64,000 bases of DNA from Chitinophaga sancti (GCF_034087045.1 NZ_CP139247.1:248001-312000); one strand, 5' to 3'; positions 9,119 to 18,050 are shown, counted from the first letter of the stretch. Numbers and translations: made by a program. Notes: generated by a model not told the origin, from the letters alone.

Positions 9119-9156
9119 TCAATAGCGCCTGCATTTACCAATGCAGGCGCTATTGA
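9119..9156. terminator. 17-bp perfect stem downstream of the zeta cassette
   Basis: TCAATAGCGCCTGCATT pairs perfectly with AATGCAGGCGCTATTGA around a TACC loop. There is no long T tract, but the stem is strong enough to act as a transcription end or RNA stabiliser for the toxin cassette. Confidence 0.7.
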
Positions 9157-9244
9157 TTTGTGTCAAATACTCCAATGCATTGGTAACATATATATCTTTC
9201 GCATTCATCCCTTCTTCAAAGTCTTCAGGATTAGCATCCAGCAT
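9119..9244 (-). CDS. Small ORF of unknown function (41 aa)
   Basis: An ATG at 9244 opens a 41-codon frame beginning MLDANPEDFEEGMNAKD and ending in a Cys-containing basic tail. The tail is encoded by the terminator stem itself, so the 3' end is fortuitous or shared. The acidic N-terminus looks protein-like. No family is recognised; it may be a fragment of a lost gene. Confidence 0.25.
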   Translation of the reverse strand: MLDANPEDFEEGMNAKDIYVTNALEYLTQINSACIGKCRRY

Positions 9245-9344
9245 ATTTTAATACTACCATCGTTTGGCGCTCAATCTCTTATATCTTAAGAGATTCTGAA
9301 TTTTTTACAGAAATTCAGCTTAATCTGGTTGTTGCTGAATATTT

Positions 9345-9770
9345 CATGAGCTGGTTAATTCAGCTATTCTGCTCATGAAAATCCCCTTTTTCTGAGCCGA
9401 TTAATTCAGCTATTCAGCTCACGAAATACCCTTTTTCTGAGCCGATTAATTCAGCTATTCGGCTCACGAAACACCCTTTTTCTGAGCCGAATAATTCAGC
9501 TATTCGGCTCACCAAACACCCTTTTTCTGAGCCGATTAATTCAGCTATTCGGCTCACGAAACACCCATTTTTTGAGCCGATTAATTCAGCTATCCGGCTC
9601 ACGAAACACCCATTTTTTGAGCCGATTAATTCAGCTATCCGACTCACGAAACACCCTTTTTCTGAGCCGATTAATTCAGCTATTCGGCTCATGAAATACC
9701 TTTTTTCTGAGCCGATTAATTCAGCTATTCGGCTCACGAAACACCCATTTTTTGAGCCGAATAGCCCTTT
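9345..9770. repeat. Tandem array, 45-bp unit, about nine copies
   Basis: The block ATTCAGC recurs at 9359, 9404, 9449, 9494, 9539, 9584, 9629, 9674 and 9719, a strict 45-bp period. Each unit carries GAGCCGATTAATTCAGC then TATTCGGCTCACG, so GAGCCGA and TCGGCTC form a 7-bp hairpin in every copy. Because 45 is a multiple of three, the minus strand stays open as a 15-residue repeat protein (9414-9776); I do not accept that as a gene. The array lies between the zeta cassette and the receptor operon. Unlike most arrays here, I cannot link its unit to the 3' end of a flanking gene. Confidence 0.95.
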
Positions 9771-9884
9771 TACCAAAAATCCCCCAAACCATTCAATCTA
9801 CCCCCTCCATCCTCCCTACTACCGAAATCTTTTCCCCCTCCCTCCCCATTCTCCCACCTTTACATTCCTAACCAACAAAAACTC

Positions 9885-12266
9885 ATGAAACTAATCAACC
9901 TGCTTTTCTGCCTGCTAGCCATCACTCAATTACACGCCCAACAATTACACGGCACCATCACCGACCCACAAAACCAACCACGCCCTTACGTATTGGTCGT
10001 CCTCGCCACCGATAGCACCTACACCAAAGATGTAATATCAACCATCACTACCGAATCCGGCACCTATTCATTTCAAAACATAAAAGCCGGTCAATACTAC
10101 CTTCGCGCTAACTTCTTAGGCTTAAAAACCTATACCAATAAAGTGACTCTACCAGGAGAACTGAACATCATTATGACCGATTCCTCCTCCCAACTAAACG
10201 AAATCGTCGTAAAAAGCCAAAAACCAACCTTTCAAAAACTCACTGACAAATTCGTCTTCAACGTCGCCAACTCCACCATCACTGCCGGTGGTACCGCCTA
10301 CGACGTACTCACCCACACCCCCTTATTAATCCCCGGTACTAACGGCAATCTCAACATCGCCGGCTTCCCCGCAGGCGCCACCGTCTACATCAATAACCGA
10401 AAATCTTTATTAACAGGAGATGACCTCATGACCTACCTCAAAGGCATGTCTGCCGACAATATCATCAGTGTTGAAGTGATCACCAACCCCTCCGCTAAGT
10501 ACGAAGCAGGGGCCTCCGGTGGCATCATCAATATCTTATTGAAAAAAACAGAAGACGAAGGCTTAAACGGTACCCTGACCTTATCAGACCGTCAAAACAA
10601 ATTCAACGAACAACGCATCTCCGGGTTACTTAACTACAAAAAGAGAAGATACGCCCAACAATTTCAATTAACCGCTACCAACAGCAAAAACTTCATCCAG
10701 TTAAACGCCACCACCCTCTACCCAAAGATAAATGAGACAGAATCACTCAACACCGAAGTGAACTCCACAAACAAAGACATTTATGCCAAAACCGCCATCG
10801 ACTACGAATGCTCTTCCAAAATAAATATCGGCGGCGCCGTTGAATACAAACGCAATACCAATAAAGCCATACAACAAACACTCAACAACATCCAATACCC
10901 CACCTACACCGACTCCTTACTGAACCACGGTAAGGAACCCGGTAACAACAACATTCTCAACAGCAACCTCTATTTCAAATTCAATGACGCTAAAAAAGGT
11001 CGTTCCCTGGATCTCAATGCAGATGGCATTATCTACAACAACAACGATAATAGCGAATTCCTTTCCTATTACAGGAACAAACCATCCGACATCTTCAACG
11101 GCTACAAATCCAATATCAAACAGGAAATCCACAACTACTCCTTCAAAGCCGACTACGCCCAGAAATTCATCTGGAAAACAACGCTGGAAGCCGGTGGTAA
11201 ATACACCTACACCGAAACAAAGAACCCATATAACTTTTATAACTTAGACATCCCCTCCAACGAATACATCTTCAATCCAGGTATCTCAAACTATTTCATC
11301 TACCAGGAAAAGATCATCGCCGCTTACCTGAATTTGCAAAAGAGCTTTACAGAAAAAATATCCCTGAAGGCCGGTGTACGCATGGAATCAACCAGCACCA
11401 CCAACATACAGAAAATCACAAACAAAAACGACTACACCCGCTGGCTTCCATCCGCCATGCTCAACTATGCCATCAACGACAACCACAACCTATCATTTGC
11501 ACTGAAAAGCGATTTTAACAGACCCGCTTTCTGGCAAATGAATCCATTCATGACCTACACCAGCAATAAATCAGGTGTACAAGGCAATCCATTTATCAAA
11601 CCTACTCAAAGCATTCACGCAGAACTCACCTACGTCCACCACCAGCATTATATCTTCATGGCTAGTTATGGCAAAGAGAAAAACCTCTTCCAACAAGTCG
11701 TGACGCTAATACAACCTGACACACTCATCTATTACTGGAACAACTACGGTTTCTCCAAATCCCTTGCACTCACCTCCGTGATCAATAAAACCATTTTAAA
11801 AGATTGCTGGACTGCCAGCATGACCAACGCCCTCGAATGGCGCACCCTCCATGTTACCGCCAATGGCGTAGCATCTGAAAATACATATCCCCTCTACATG
11901 TTGAATATTAACAATAATTTCTCTAATATCGCGCACACAGGCATCGACGCCACCGTGAGCGGAAGTTACTTTAATCAATATGCACAGGCGAATATGCTGA
12001 TCAAATCATTTGGTAATATCAACATCGGTGTGAGTAAGAATTTTCCTAAACCAGCTATAAAAGTGAGTCTCGCAGTAGATGATATATTATACACCAGCTA
12101 TTTCAGATTCCACACACTCCCCAATGACCAAATGATCAACACAGCTGTCAGTAAAAGTAGCACCCGCATGGTACGCGTATCGCTGATGAAAAAATTCGGT
12201 AACAAGAAAATGAAGAAATTTAATTCAAATGATAGCGGCAATCAGCAGGAACAAAACAGGATATAG
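9885..12266 (+). CDS. Outer-membrane beta-barrel receptor (CarboxypepD_reg / plug / TonB-dependent type)
   Basis: The 793-residue protein begins with a signal peptide ending HAQ, then a CarboxypepD regulatory-like domain (about 20-100; LHGTITDPQNQPRPYVLV). A plug domain follows (about 120-220; ISVEVITNPSAKYEAGASGG) and then a large outer-membrane beta-barrel of the PF14905 type. It should bind or import a ligand at the outer membrane with TonB energy. Its stop codon lies 35 bp inside the next gene, and four genes in a row overlap, so ligand binding may be coupled to the kinase/regulator pair behind it. A CACCTTTA box at 9855-9862 may be its -7 element. No SusD partner is present. Confidence 0.88.
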   Translation: MKLINLLFCLLAITQLHAQQLHGTITDPQNQPRPYVLVVLATDSTYTKDVISTITTESGTYSFQNIKAGQYYLRANFLGLKTYTNKVTLPGELNIIMTDSSSQLNEIVVKSQKPTFQKLTDKFVFNVANSTITAGGTAYDVLTHTPLLIPGTNGNLNIAGFPAGATVYINNRKSLLTGDDLMTYLKGMSADNIISVEVITNPSAKYEAGASGGIINILLKKTEDEGLNGTLTLSDRQNKFNEQRISGLLNYKKRRYAQQFQLTATNSKNFIQLNATTLYPKINETESLNTEVNSTNKDIYAKTAIDYECSSKINIGGAVEYKRNTNKAIQQTLNNIQYPTYTDSLLNHGKEPGNNNILNSNLYFKFNDAKKGRSLDLNADGIIYNNNDNSEFLSYYRNKPSDIFNGYKSNIKQEIHNYSFKADYAQKFIWKTTLEAGGKYTYTETKNPYNFYNLDIPSNEYIFNPGISNYFIYQEKIIAAYLNLQKSFTEKISLKAGVRMESTSTTNIQKITNKNDYTRWLPSAMLNYAINDNHNLSFALKSDFNRPAFWQMNPFMTYTSNKSGVQGNPFIKPTQSIHAELTYVHHQHYIFMASYGKEKNLFQQVVTLIQPDTLIYYWNNYGFSKSLALTSVINKTILKDCWTASMTNALEWRTLHVTANGVASENTYPLYMLNINNNFSNIAHTGIDATVSGSYFNQYAQANMLIKSFGNINIGVSKNFPKPAIKVSLAVDDILYTSYFRFHTLPNDQMINTAVSKSSTRMVRVSLMKKFGNKKMKKFNSNDSGNQQEQNRI

Positions 12267-13110
12267 GATCTGGCTGCACCTCCTTTTCTGGGGATTGTAT
12301 TACGGCTTCCTGCTCCTATATTTCTGGAACATCAACTTAATCGGCAGCTCCTTCCATTTGAATAACCATGGCCAGGTGTTCTCACTCTGCGGGATAATGC
12401 TGGTGGTCAGCATATACCTCCACTATGGTGCCGTACATGCGATCATGCCAGTCTATAAAAATAGTATCGTCAGCGGAATTGTGCTGACGATACTATTTTT
12501 ATTTAGCACATTTTGGCTCAGCCATTTTTTATTGACTCACTTATTATACGACCATCGTCTGCAGCCAGAAAGTTTATATTATTCCGAGAAGCTCTTCACC
12601 ATCAAAAATTTATTTTTCTTCTCAAATGTGACCATATATATCACATTTACATCCATCACCTTAAAACTTGCGTTGAGCTATTATACAACTTCTAAAAAAA
12701 CATTATTATTATCTCAGCTAAGAAACGAAACAGAGGTAGAATTTTTGAAATCGCAGATCAAACCTCACTTTCTATTCAATGCCTTGAACTCCATTTATGG
12801 CATCGCATTGAACGACCAGGAAGCGATCAATATCCTGCTCGAATTCTCCAAACTATTAAGATACCTGTTATACAATAGTGACGATCGGGTCGCTTTGGAA
12901 GAAGAAATAGACATTATCAGGATATACGCACACATCAATCGCCAGATCAATCCGGCACTCAATATTACTTTTCATTTTGATAAGGTGGCTAATTGTACGA
13001 TCAAAAAATATGACTTATTTACTCAAGTACAACACATATTCACAAATGTGCCAACAATACAAAAAGAATATAATTTAATACAGGAAAGCGATAAACTATA
13101 TTTTAAATGA
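12229..13110 (+). CDS. LytS/YehU-type sensor kinase lacking its ATPase domain
   Basis: The 293-residue protein has four hydrophobic segments (about residues 13-35, 45-67, 77-103 and 122-142) and then the His_kinase family core SQIKPHFLFNALNSIYG, with the phospho-acceptor at His180. The helix after it (ILLEFSKLLRYLLYNSDD) and the EEEIDIIRIYAHI segment are normal for the family. Where the N-box (PPLLLxPFVENAxKHG) should follow, the protein instead ends in about 40 unrelated residues and stops. Only about 120 nt separate this point from the next gene, too few for an ATPase domain in any frame. It overlaps the receptor by 38 bp and the next kinase by 4 bp (ATGA). It could be phosphorylated only by another protein. 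Confidence 0.85.
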   Translation: MIAAISRNKTGYRIWLHLLFWGLYYGFLLLYFWNINLIGSSFHLNNHGQVFSLCGIMLVVSIYLHYGAVHAIMPVYKNSIVSGIVLTILFLFSTFWLSHFLLTHLLYDHRLQPESLYYSEKLFTIKNLFFFSNVTIYITFTSITLKLALSYYTTSKKTLLLSQLRNETEVEFLKSQIKPHFLFNALNSIYGIALNDQEAINILLEFSKLLRYLLYNSDDRVALEEEIDIIRIYAHINRQINPALNITFHFDKVANCTIKKYDLFTQVQHIFTNVPTIQKEYNLIQESDKLYFK

Positions 13111-14165
13111 ACATTGAAAAACTCATTGCCCTCATCACCCGCAGGAGACTACTTTTTCATGTCTCATACTGGTTGCTGTATAGCATTTTCCGGATATTCA
13201 TTTTACGATATGGGGTTCCTGGTTTAAGTTTGTTATATGCATTTTACAATACATTATATATACTGTTATTAAACATTTTCTTTTTTTTCTACCTCGCATA
13301 CTTTATTCCTCCCCTGTATAGAAAAGGGCGTACCACCACGTGTATTTTACTCCTACTGGCTATCTTTCCGCTATGGGTAGTCTTAACCATGGCGTTCTCA
13401 TTGATGAGTTTACTGTGGGATCATTCGTTTTATCCCGAGATTATAAAAATATTCCAATGGAATAACTTTGCAGCATTTACGAATGCGTTTTATTTATTCG
13501 GAGGAGTGATGTGGGGACTACTGCCCCCGATAATGATAAAGCTCTTATTAGAAACCTACAGACATATTCAACGACAAAAAGACATTCTGCTGTACAATAA
13601 ACAAATGGCCAGGACACAGGCGCATTCCAACTTACCACCAGCATTCATTTTTGGCACATTAAACCTGGTACAGGAAAAACTACAAGACAATCAAAACGCG
13701 CAACAAGCGACTACCCAACTCACTAAACTACTCGACTTCGCATTTTATAAAAGTCAAAATAAAACTGTTACCATACAGGAAGAAATCGAATTCCTGGAAA
13801 GCTATATCGGCTTTGAAAGAATGCGCCATTCACCCAACCGTGTTTCTATTCTTTTTGAACATAGCATAAGTGATAAATACACCTTGCCGCCACTGCTATT
13901 TATCAACTTCATAGAAAATGCTTTTAAACATGGCGTGAACAGTACCATACAACAGTCGTGGGTAAAAATACATTTACATGAAACCAATGGCAGCTTATCT
14001 TTCAAAGTACAAAACAGCTTACCGAAAAACGCGGGTAAAGAAGCCGGTGGCATCGGTTTAAAAAACGTACGCAGGCGACTAGAACTGGAATTCCCGGGTA
14101 AATTCGTACTGAACTCAACGAAATCTGATATATTTGAAATTGACCTGGAAATACAACTGAGATGA
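13107..14165 (+). CDS. LytS/YehU-type kinase with ATPase domain but no phospho-acceptor histidine
   Basis: The 352-residue protein has four predicted membrane segments in its first 160 residues, then the degenerate core SNLPPAFIFGTLNLV. The family consensus is QxNPHFLFNxLN, so the acceptor histidine is replaced by Ala179. The ATPase domain looks complete: N-box LLFINFIENAFKHG (Asn271) and G-box GGIGLKNVRRRLE. It overlaps the preceding His-bearing, ATPase-less protein and the following LytTR regulator by 4 bp each. The simplest reading is a heteromeric kinase in which this subunit provides ATP hydrolysis and the partner provides the histidine. A non-kinase scaffold is the alternative. Confidence 0.88.
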   Translation: MNIEKLIALITRRRLLFHVSYWLLYSIFRIFILRYGVPGLSLLYAFYNTLYILLLNIFFFFYLAYFIPPLYRKGRTTTCILLLLAIFPLWVVLTMAFSLMSLLWDHSFYPEIIKIFQWNNFAAFTNAFYLFGGVMWGLLPPIMIKLLLETYRHIQRQKDILLYNKQMARTQAHSNLPPAFIFGTLNLVQEKLQDNQNAQQATTQLTKLLDFAFYKSQNKTVTIQEEIEFLESYIGFERMRHSPNRVSILFEHSISDKYTLPPLLFINFIENAFKHGVNSTIQQSWVKIHLHETNGSLSFKVQNSLPKNAGKEAGGIGLKNVRRRLELEFPGKFVLNSTKSDIFEIDLEIQLR

Positions 14166-14851
14166 AAGTATTAATTGTAGAAGATGAACCCATCGCCCAG
14201 AATATATTACTGGACTTTTGTGGCAGGATCTCCATTTTATCCACGCCTGATGTAGCGGACAATGCGATTGAAGCTTTTGAGATGATCAAACAGCAACAAT
14301 ACGACCTCCTGCTCTTAGATATCCAGATGCCGGAGATGGATGGTCTGACCCTCGCCAAATTACTCCCCTACAATTCTACCAATATCATATTCACAACCGC
14401 CTATTCAGAATATACACTGGATGCATTCGAACTGAATGTAGTAGATTACCTCATGAAACCCTTTTCTTACGAACGGTTTCAGAAAGCGATTCAGAAAGTG
14501 CTGTCACGCAAAATGCCGGAGGCCACTCCTGCAGAAGATGCGATCTTCATCAAAGTAGATGGTCAGTTTAGAAAATGCCGGTTCCATTCAATATTATATA
14601 TAGAAGCACTCAGTGATTATGTAAAGATCCATACGACCGAAGGGAGTTATCTCTACTTTTCGACCATGAAAGCCATGGAAGAGCGGTTACCTGCCAATAA
14701 GTTTTTCCGTATCCACAACTCGTACATAGTAGCTATTGAAAAGGTTGAAACCCTTTTTGGCAATACCGTGCAGATCACGAATGGCGTGGAACTCCCTATC
14801 GCCAGGAACAGGAAAGAAAAACTGTTTGAGTTGTTAAAGATTAATGAATAG
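14162..14851 (+). CDS. LytTR-family response regulator
   Basis: The 229-residue protein has a receiver domain (residues 1-118) with the acidic pocket VEDEP and the phospho-acceptor Asp53 in LLLLDIQMPEMDG, conserved Thr in IIFTTAYSEY and Lys in LMKPFSY. A LytTR DNA-binding domain follows (about 133-229; FIKVDGQFRKCRF, FFRIHNSYIVAIEKV, ELPIARNRKEKLFELL). It overlaps the preceding kinase by ATGA, so output should be stoichiometric with the sensors. The likely target is the operon itself or other surface genes; no LytTR direct-repeat operator was identified with confidence. Confidence 0.95.
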   Translation: MKVLIVEDEPIAQNILLDFCGRISILSTPDVADNAIEAFEMIKQQQYDLLLLDIQMPEMDGLTLAKLLPYNSTNIIFTTAYSEYTLDAFELNVVDYLMKPFSYERFQKAIQKVLSRKMPEATPAEDAIFIKVDGQFRKCRFHSILYIEALSDYVKIHTTEGSYLYFSTMKAMEERLPANKFFRIHNSYIVAIEKVETLFGNTVQITNGVELPIARNRKEKLFELLKINE

Positions 14852-14892
14852 TGTTAAACATTTCGTAGAAATCGTCAAGTCTTAGAACGTCG

Positions 14893-14995
14893 GTGCCATT
14901 CAACGCTTTCATTAGTCACTCGGATTATCCTTTCAACACTTTCACCAGTCATTCAGATCACCGATTCAACGCCTTCATCAAAAACTCCGGATACC
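14893..14995. repeat. Three-unit 33-bp tandem repeat spanning a gene's stop codon
   Basis: TTCAACGCTTTC (14899), TTCAACACTTTC (14932) and TTCAACGCCTTC (14965) lie exactly 33 bp apart. The third copy is the coding 3' end (MKALNR and stop) of the aldo/keto reductase on the minus strand, whose stop codon is 14958-14960. The two other copies lie outside the gene, with in-frame stops. This is the shortest example of the gene-end arrays in this window. Confidence 0.85.
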
Positions 14996-15947
14996 TCTTC
15001 CCTGCTGCAATTCCCGCCGGCATAATCGCCTCTATACTTTGCAAATCCTCTTGCGTAAGCTGCACTTGCTCTGCTGCAATATTTTCTTCCAGTTTATGTA
15101 TCCGCTTCGTCCCCGGAATAGCAATAATATGCTCCCCCTGCGCCAACACCCATGCCAGTGCTAATTGTGTAGTTGTACACCCTTTCTGTGCAGCCAATAC
15201 CTTAACTTGCTCCACCAGTTCAAGATTCTTATAAAAATTCTCCCCCTGAAAACGCGGCATATTTGGCCGGTTATCTTTCAGATCCCCAGGTGATTTTATA
15301 TCACCAGTCAAAAATCCCCTGCTCAAAGGCGAATAAGCAACAATACCAATCCCCAATTCACGGGTAACAGGCAGCACTTCTGCTTCAATCTCCCTACTCC
15401 AAAGAGAATATTCAATTTGTAATGCTGTAATAGGCGCTACAGCCGCCGCTTTCCTGATGGTAGACGCAGATGCTTCAGAAAGACCTATGTACCGGATAAC
15501 GCCTTTATCCACCATATCCGCCAGTGCACCCACCGTATCTTCAATAGGTACATTCGGATCTACCCGACCAGGAGTATACAGGTCGATGTAATCCGTTTTT
15601 AATCTTTGTAAACTGTAAAGAATAGCATTCTTTAAATAATCAGGATGGGCATTGACAGGGCCAAAACCAAATCCTTTATTCGCTGCCGGGGCGAACATTT
15701 GCCCTGTCTTGACAGAAAGGAAAGCTTTGTCCCGCTTGCCTTTGATCGCTTTGCCGATCAATTCTTCATTGTGACCGGTACGGTAATAATCAGCGGTGTC
15801 TAAAAAGTTATGTCCCAGCTCAAGTGCTCTTTCAATCACTTTAATTGATTCCTGGTCATCTGCTGCGCCGTAGGCGCCTGATAAACTCATACATCCAAGA
15901 CCGATGGATGATACGAGTGGTCCGTTTGTTCCAAGTTTTCTATTCAT
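14958..15947 (-). CDS. Aldo/keto reductase
   Basis: The 329-residue NADPH-dependent oxidoreductase has the family TIM-barrel signatures. The N-terminus reads MNRKLGTNGPLVSSIGLGCM, followed by the Asp-Tyr-Lys-His region (NFLDTADYYRTGHNEELIGK), LQRLKTDYIDLYTPGRVD, IEYSLWSREIEAEVL and the cofactor-binding IIAIPGTKR. The motif 'HNEELIGKAIKG' and the 'IGLSEAS' segment place it with the plant auxin-induced/YajO-like aldo/keto reductases. The usual catalytic Tyr is present in ADYY. It lies downstream of an AraC-type regulator on the same strand, which may control it. Its 3' end is duplicated in the 33-bp array next to it. Substrate unknown. Confidence 0.93.
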   Translation of the reverse strand: MNRKLGTNGPLVSSIGLGCMSLSGAYGAADDQESIKVIERALELGHNFLDTADYYRTGHNEELIGKAIKGKRDKAFLSVKTGQMFAPAANKGFGFGPVNAHPDYLKNAILYSLQRLKTDYIDLYTPGRVDPNVPIEDTVGALADMVDKGVIRYIGLSEASASTIRKAAAVAPITALQIEYSLWSREIEAEVLPVTRELGIGIVAYSPLSRGFLTGDIKSPGDLKDNRPNMPRFQGENFYKNLELVEQVKVLAAQKGCTTTQLALAWVLAQGEHIIAIPGTKRIHKLEENIAAEQVQLTQEDLQSIEAIMPAGIAAGKRYPEFLMKALNR

Positions 15948-15998
15948 GGCACAAATTTCTGTAGAACAACTTAAGAGGAGCCGGACAAAACGTATTAG

Positions 15999-16175
15999 TT
16001 CCCTGACAAATCCTGAATAAAGAAGAAAGATAGGAACTCCCGGAACAGCCTCTCAAAAATCCTGTATAAAAGTGATAACGGTCTTAACCCAGCAGCCCAT
16101 CAAAGTTCCCTGACCAAAAAAGGATAGTACCTACCGGAACAGCCCCCTCACAAATCCTGAATAAACATTGCGATC
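15999..16175. repeat. About four degenerate 48-bp units spanning the stop codon of the AraC gene
   Basis: TCCTGAATAA at 16011, TCCTGTATAA at 16060 and TCCTGAATAA at 16155 mark copies 49 and 95 bp apart, with a weaker copy near 16108. CCGGAACAGCC recurs at about 16040 and 16135. The rightmost copy encodes FIQDL and the stop of the AraC gene at 16148; the others lie between this gene and the aldo/keto reductase promoter. Confidence 0.8.
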
Positions 16176-16990
16176 GTCTGACCAGTGACCTTTTTAAATA
16201 AGCGGGAGAAGTATTCGGGATCATTAAACCCCAGGTCATAAGCCAATTCCTTGATAGAAGAGTTTCTTGCATAAAACAACCTACGCTTTGCCTCCAGTAT
16301 GAGCCGGTTGGTAATAAACTCTTTCGGACTCAAGCCTGAATATTGCTTTACTATGCTATACAAACTGTTTGTATTCAAAGCAAGTTCTTCCGCAATCTCA
16401 ATGATGCTGGGATGATCAGTGAGATTGTTCTCTATCAATAATTTAAAATTGATGTACTTAGCAAGCTTGTCATCCGCAGGCTGCTTATCCACAGCGAAAT
16501 AAGCGGAATTAATTTCTGTTAATAAACTATTGAGGTGCGCCAGTATAAGGTCTGGATCCGTATCCATCGTACTGAGCAATCCGAGTAGCATTTCAAAGAT
16601 AGATTTCAGCCTGGCAGCAGCTGGAGGGGTAAACTTGATTTTCTGGTTGTTGAGAGGATTGATGAGGAAAGGGTATTGTCTTGGTAAGAGCGACAGACTA
16701 CTTTCCTCAAAGCCTAGTTTGAAAAAGTTAATCCCTTTTTTAGAATCAGGTACATGGTGGATTTGATGCGGTAACACAAAGAGGAGCTCGTTTGCCTGTA
16801 TATCGAAATGCTGTAAGTCCACGCCATGGCGGGTAATGCCTTCCAGCACAAAGAGGAACAGGTAATGTGTTTTGCGATGAGCAGGAGAATAGGTCCCCAA
16901 CATTTCTGGTGGAAGGCTCCCGAAAGTAGGGGAGATAATACGGATGGGGAGTTTGTTGTTTTGTGTATGTAGATGAAGGATGGAATCCAT
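16148..16990 (-). CDS. AraC-family transcriptional regulator
   Basis: The 280-residue protein has an N-terminal cupin-like sensor half (RKTHYLFLFVLEGITRHGVD, then ELLFVLPHQIHHVPDS) and a C-terminal double helix-turn-helix. The first HTH is around IIEIAEELALNTNSLYSIVK and the second around SIKELAYDLGFNDPEYFSRL, followed by FKKVTGQ. This is the standard AraC/XylS layout and length. It lies upstream of the aldo/keto reductase, separated by the 48-bp array, and may regulate that gene. The inducer is unknown. Confidence 0.93.
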   Translation of the reverse strand: MDSILHLHTQNNKLPIRIISPTFGSLPPEMLGTYSPAHRKTHYLFLFVLEGITRHGVDLQHFDIQANELLFVLPHQIHHVPDSKKGINFFKLGFEESSLSLLPRQYPFLINPLNNQKIKFTPPAAARLKSIFEMLLGLLSTMDTDPDLILAHLNSLLTEINSAYFAVDKQPADDKLAKYINFKLLIENNLTDHPSIIEIAEELALNTNSLYSIVKQYSGLSPKEFITNRLILEAKRRLFYARNSSIKELAYDLGFNDPEYFSRLFKKVTGQTIAMFIQDL

Positions 16991-17330
16991 GGTATAAAAG
17001 TAGGGAATAACTCAACCATTTCCATCATTCACAAAAAACGACATCTTTAGCTGTTTTAAATAAATCTCTGTATGCAAGATCTCCTTCCCACCATCACAAA
17101 TCCCCCTCCATTATCCACAATCCTGAGACTAGGCACAAAGTAATTAATATCTTATTCTTTCACTCTCACCAACTGCCACCTTCCATAAGTATGCCTGCTC
17201 ACTAAAGCCAATGCCTGCTTGCCCAGGATTATAAGAGATCACCTCAACGCATCATCGATTCGAAAGTTATCACCAACAATTAATATCCCCCGGAATAATT
17301 TTATATTTATCTTAATAGAAATTTTAACCC
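16991..17330. other. Divergent intergenic region, no gene seen
   Basis: The 340-bp interval separates the AraC gene (minus) from an orphan gene (plus). It should contain both promoters, but I see no exact TAnnTTTG box, no palindrome of note and no supported small ORF. Confidence 0.5.
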
Positions 17331-18035
17331 ATGAAGATCCCTGAAGCATTCAACGACATCATCAAAGACCACCTCAATGTCAATGCCGCCTGGCTACCGA
17401 TTACTAACACGTTTCAACTAGGTGACTATGGCATCTTCTCCAACGGCGTATTTATGCAACTAGGCAATATCAAAGAATTTGGTATTCAATATGAAACCGC
17501 CGAAGGCCCGGATAGCAGCATCAACTTCACCTCTTCCGAAACCAGTGTAATCAACTTTTCAGGAGACGTACAGGTAGACGTGATCCCGCCCACAGCCATC
17601 GATGCAAAAGTGACCATGAAATTCGGCCGGAAAGGTTCCTTCTTTGTAAAATCCCCCGTGATCCAGGTAAAAGTAATGCAGAACATTCACCAGATAGGCA
17701 CACAGCTCAAAGCCACTGAAGGCTGGAAAAGAAAATGGAAAGTCGTACACCAGCTATACAACGCTCAGGATGCAGCCATCTTCTCTACCATTGCCGCAGA
17801 TACCGACCTCACCTTTAGTGGCGATGTAAAAGCACTGAAAGCCCTGAATTTAGGCGCTGCAAATATCAATGTAAATACCTCAAAAGAAATGGGGTTAGAA
17901 ATGCATGGAAAGGCGGGCATCATTGCCCTTGGGTTATTTAAATTAAGATGGCTGGGTGGTGGTGTTAAATCAATGGACTTTACCCAACAAGATATAGAAT
18001 TACTACATGGCGAGATAGAAGATGATAGCCTGTGA
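17331..18035 (+). CDS. Conserved-looking hypothetical protein, beta-rich, 234 aa
   Basis: No family is recognised. The protein has no signal peptide, no cysteine and no transmembrane helix by eye. It alternates beta-strand-like segments (FQLGDYGIFSNGVFMQLGNI; VINFSGDVQVDVIPP; AKVTMKFGRKGSFF; VIQVKVMQNIHQIG) with a turn-rich middle, and near the C-terminus has a Gly/hydrophobic stretch (GKAGIIALGLFKLRWLGGGV). The layout could suit a membrane-inserting or lipid-binding beta protein, but I checked for bacterial gasdermin hallmarks (N-terminal cysteine, neighbouring protease) and found none. It converges on the GMC oxidoreductase gene and ends in a terminator that overlaps the stop codon. It looks monocistronic. 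Confidence 0.75.
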   Translation: MKIPEAFNDIIKDHLNVNAAWLPITNTFQLGDYGIFSNGVFMQLGNIKEFGIQYETAEGPDSSINFTSSETSVINFSGDVQVDVIPPTAIDAKVTMKFGRKGSFFVKSPVIQVKVMQNIHQIGTQLKATEGWKRKWKVVHQLYNAQDAAIFSTIAADTDLTFSGDVKALKALNLGAANINVNTSKEMGLEMHGKAGIIALGLFKLRWLGGGVKSMDFTQQDIELLHGEIEDDSL

Positions 18036-18050
18036 GCAATGCTCACAGGC
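18028..18050. terminator. Terminator overlapping the stop codon of the 17331-18035 gene
   Basis: GCCTGTGAGC pairs perfectly with GCTCACAGGC (loop AAT). The stop codon TGA is inside the left arm. It sits between two convergent genes and probably serves both. Confidence 0.75.

Noticed and set aside
9414..9776. Minus-strand ORF of 120 codons with 15-residue repeats
   Set aside because: The 45-bp period is a multiple of three and keeps the frame open without selection. No start signal and no relation to a known repeat protein.
12229..13110. Frameshift as the reason for the missing kinase ATPase domain
   Set aside because: Fewer than 120 bp remain before the next gene, too short for the domain in any frame; the ATGA overlap is clean.
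17331..18035. Bacterial gasdermin
   Set aside because: No N-terminal cysteine, no linked protease and no recognisable motif. Only the beta-rich character is in common.
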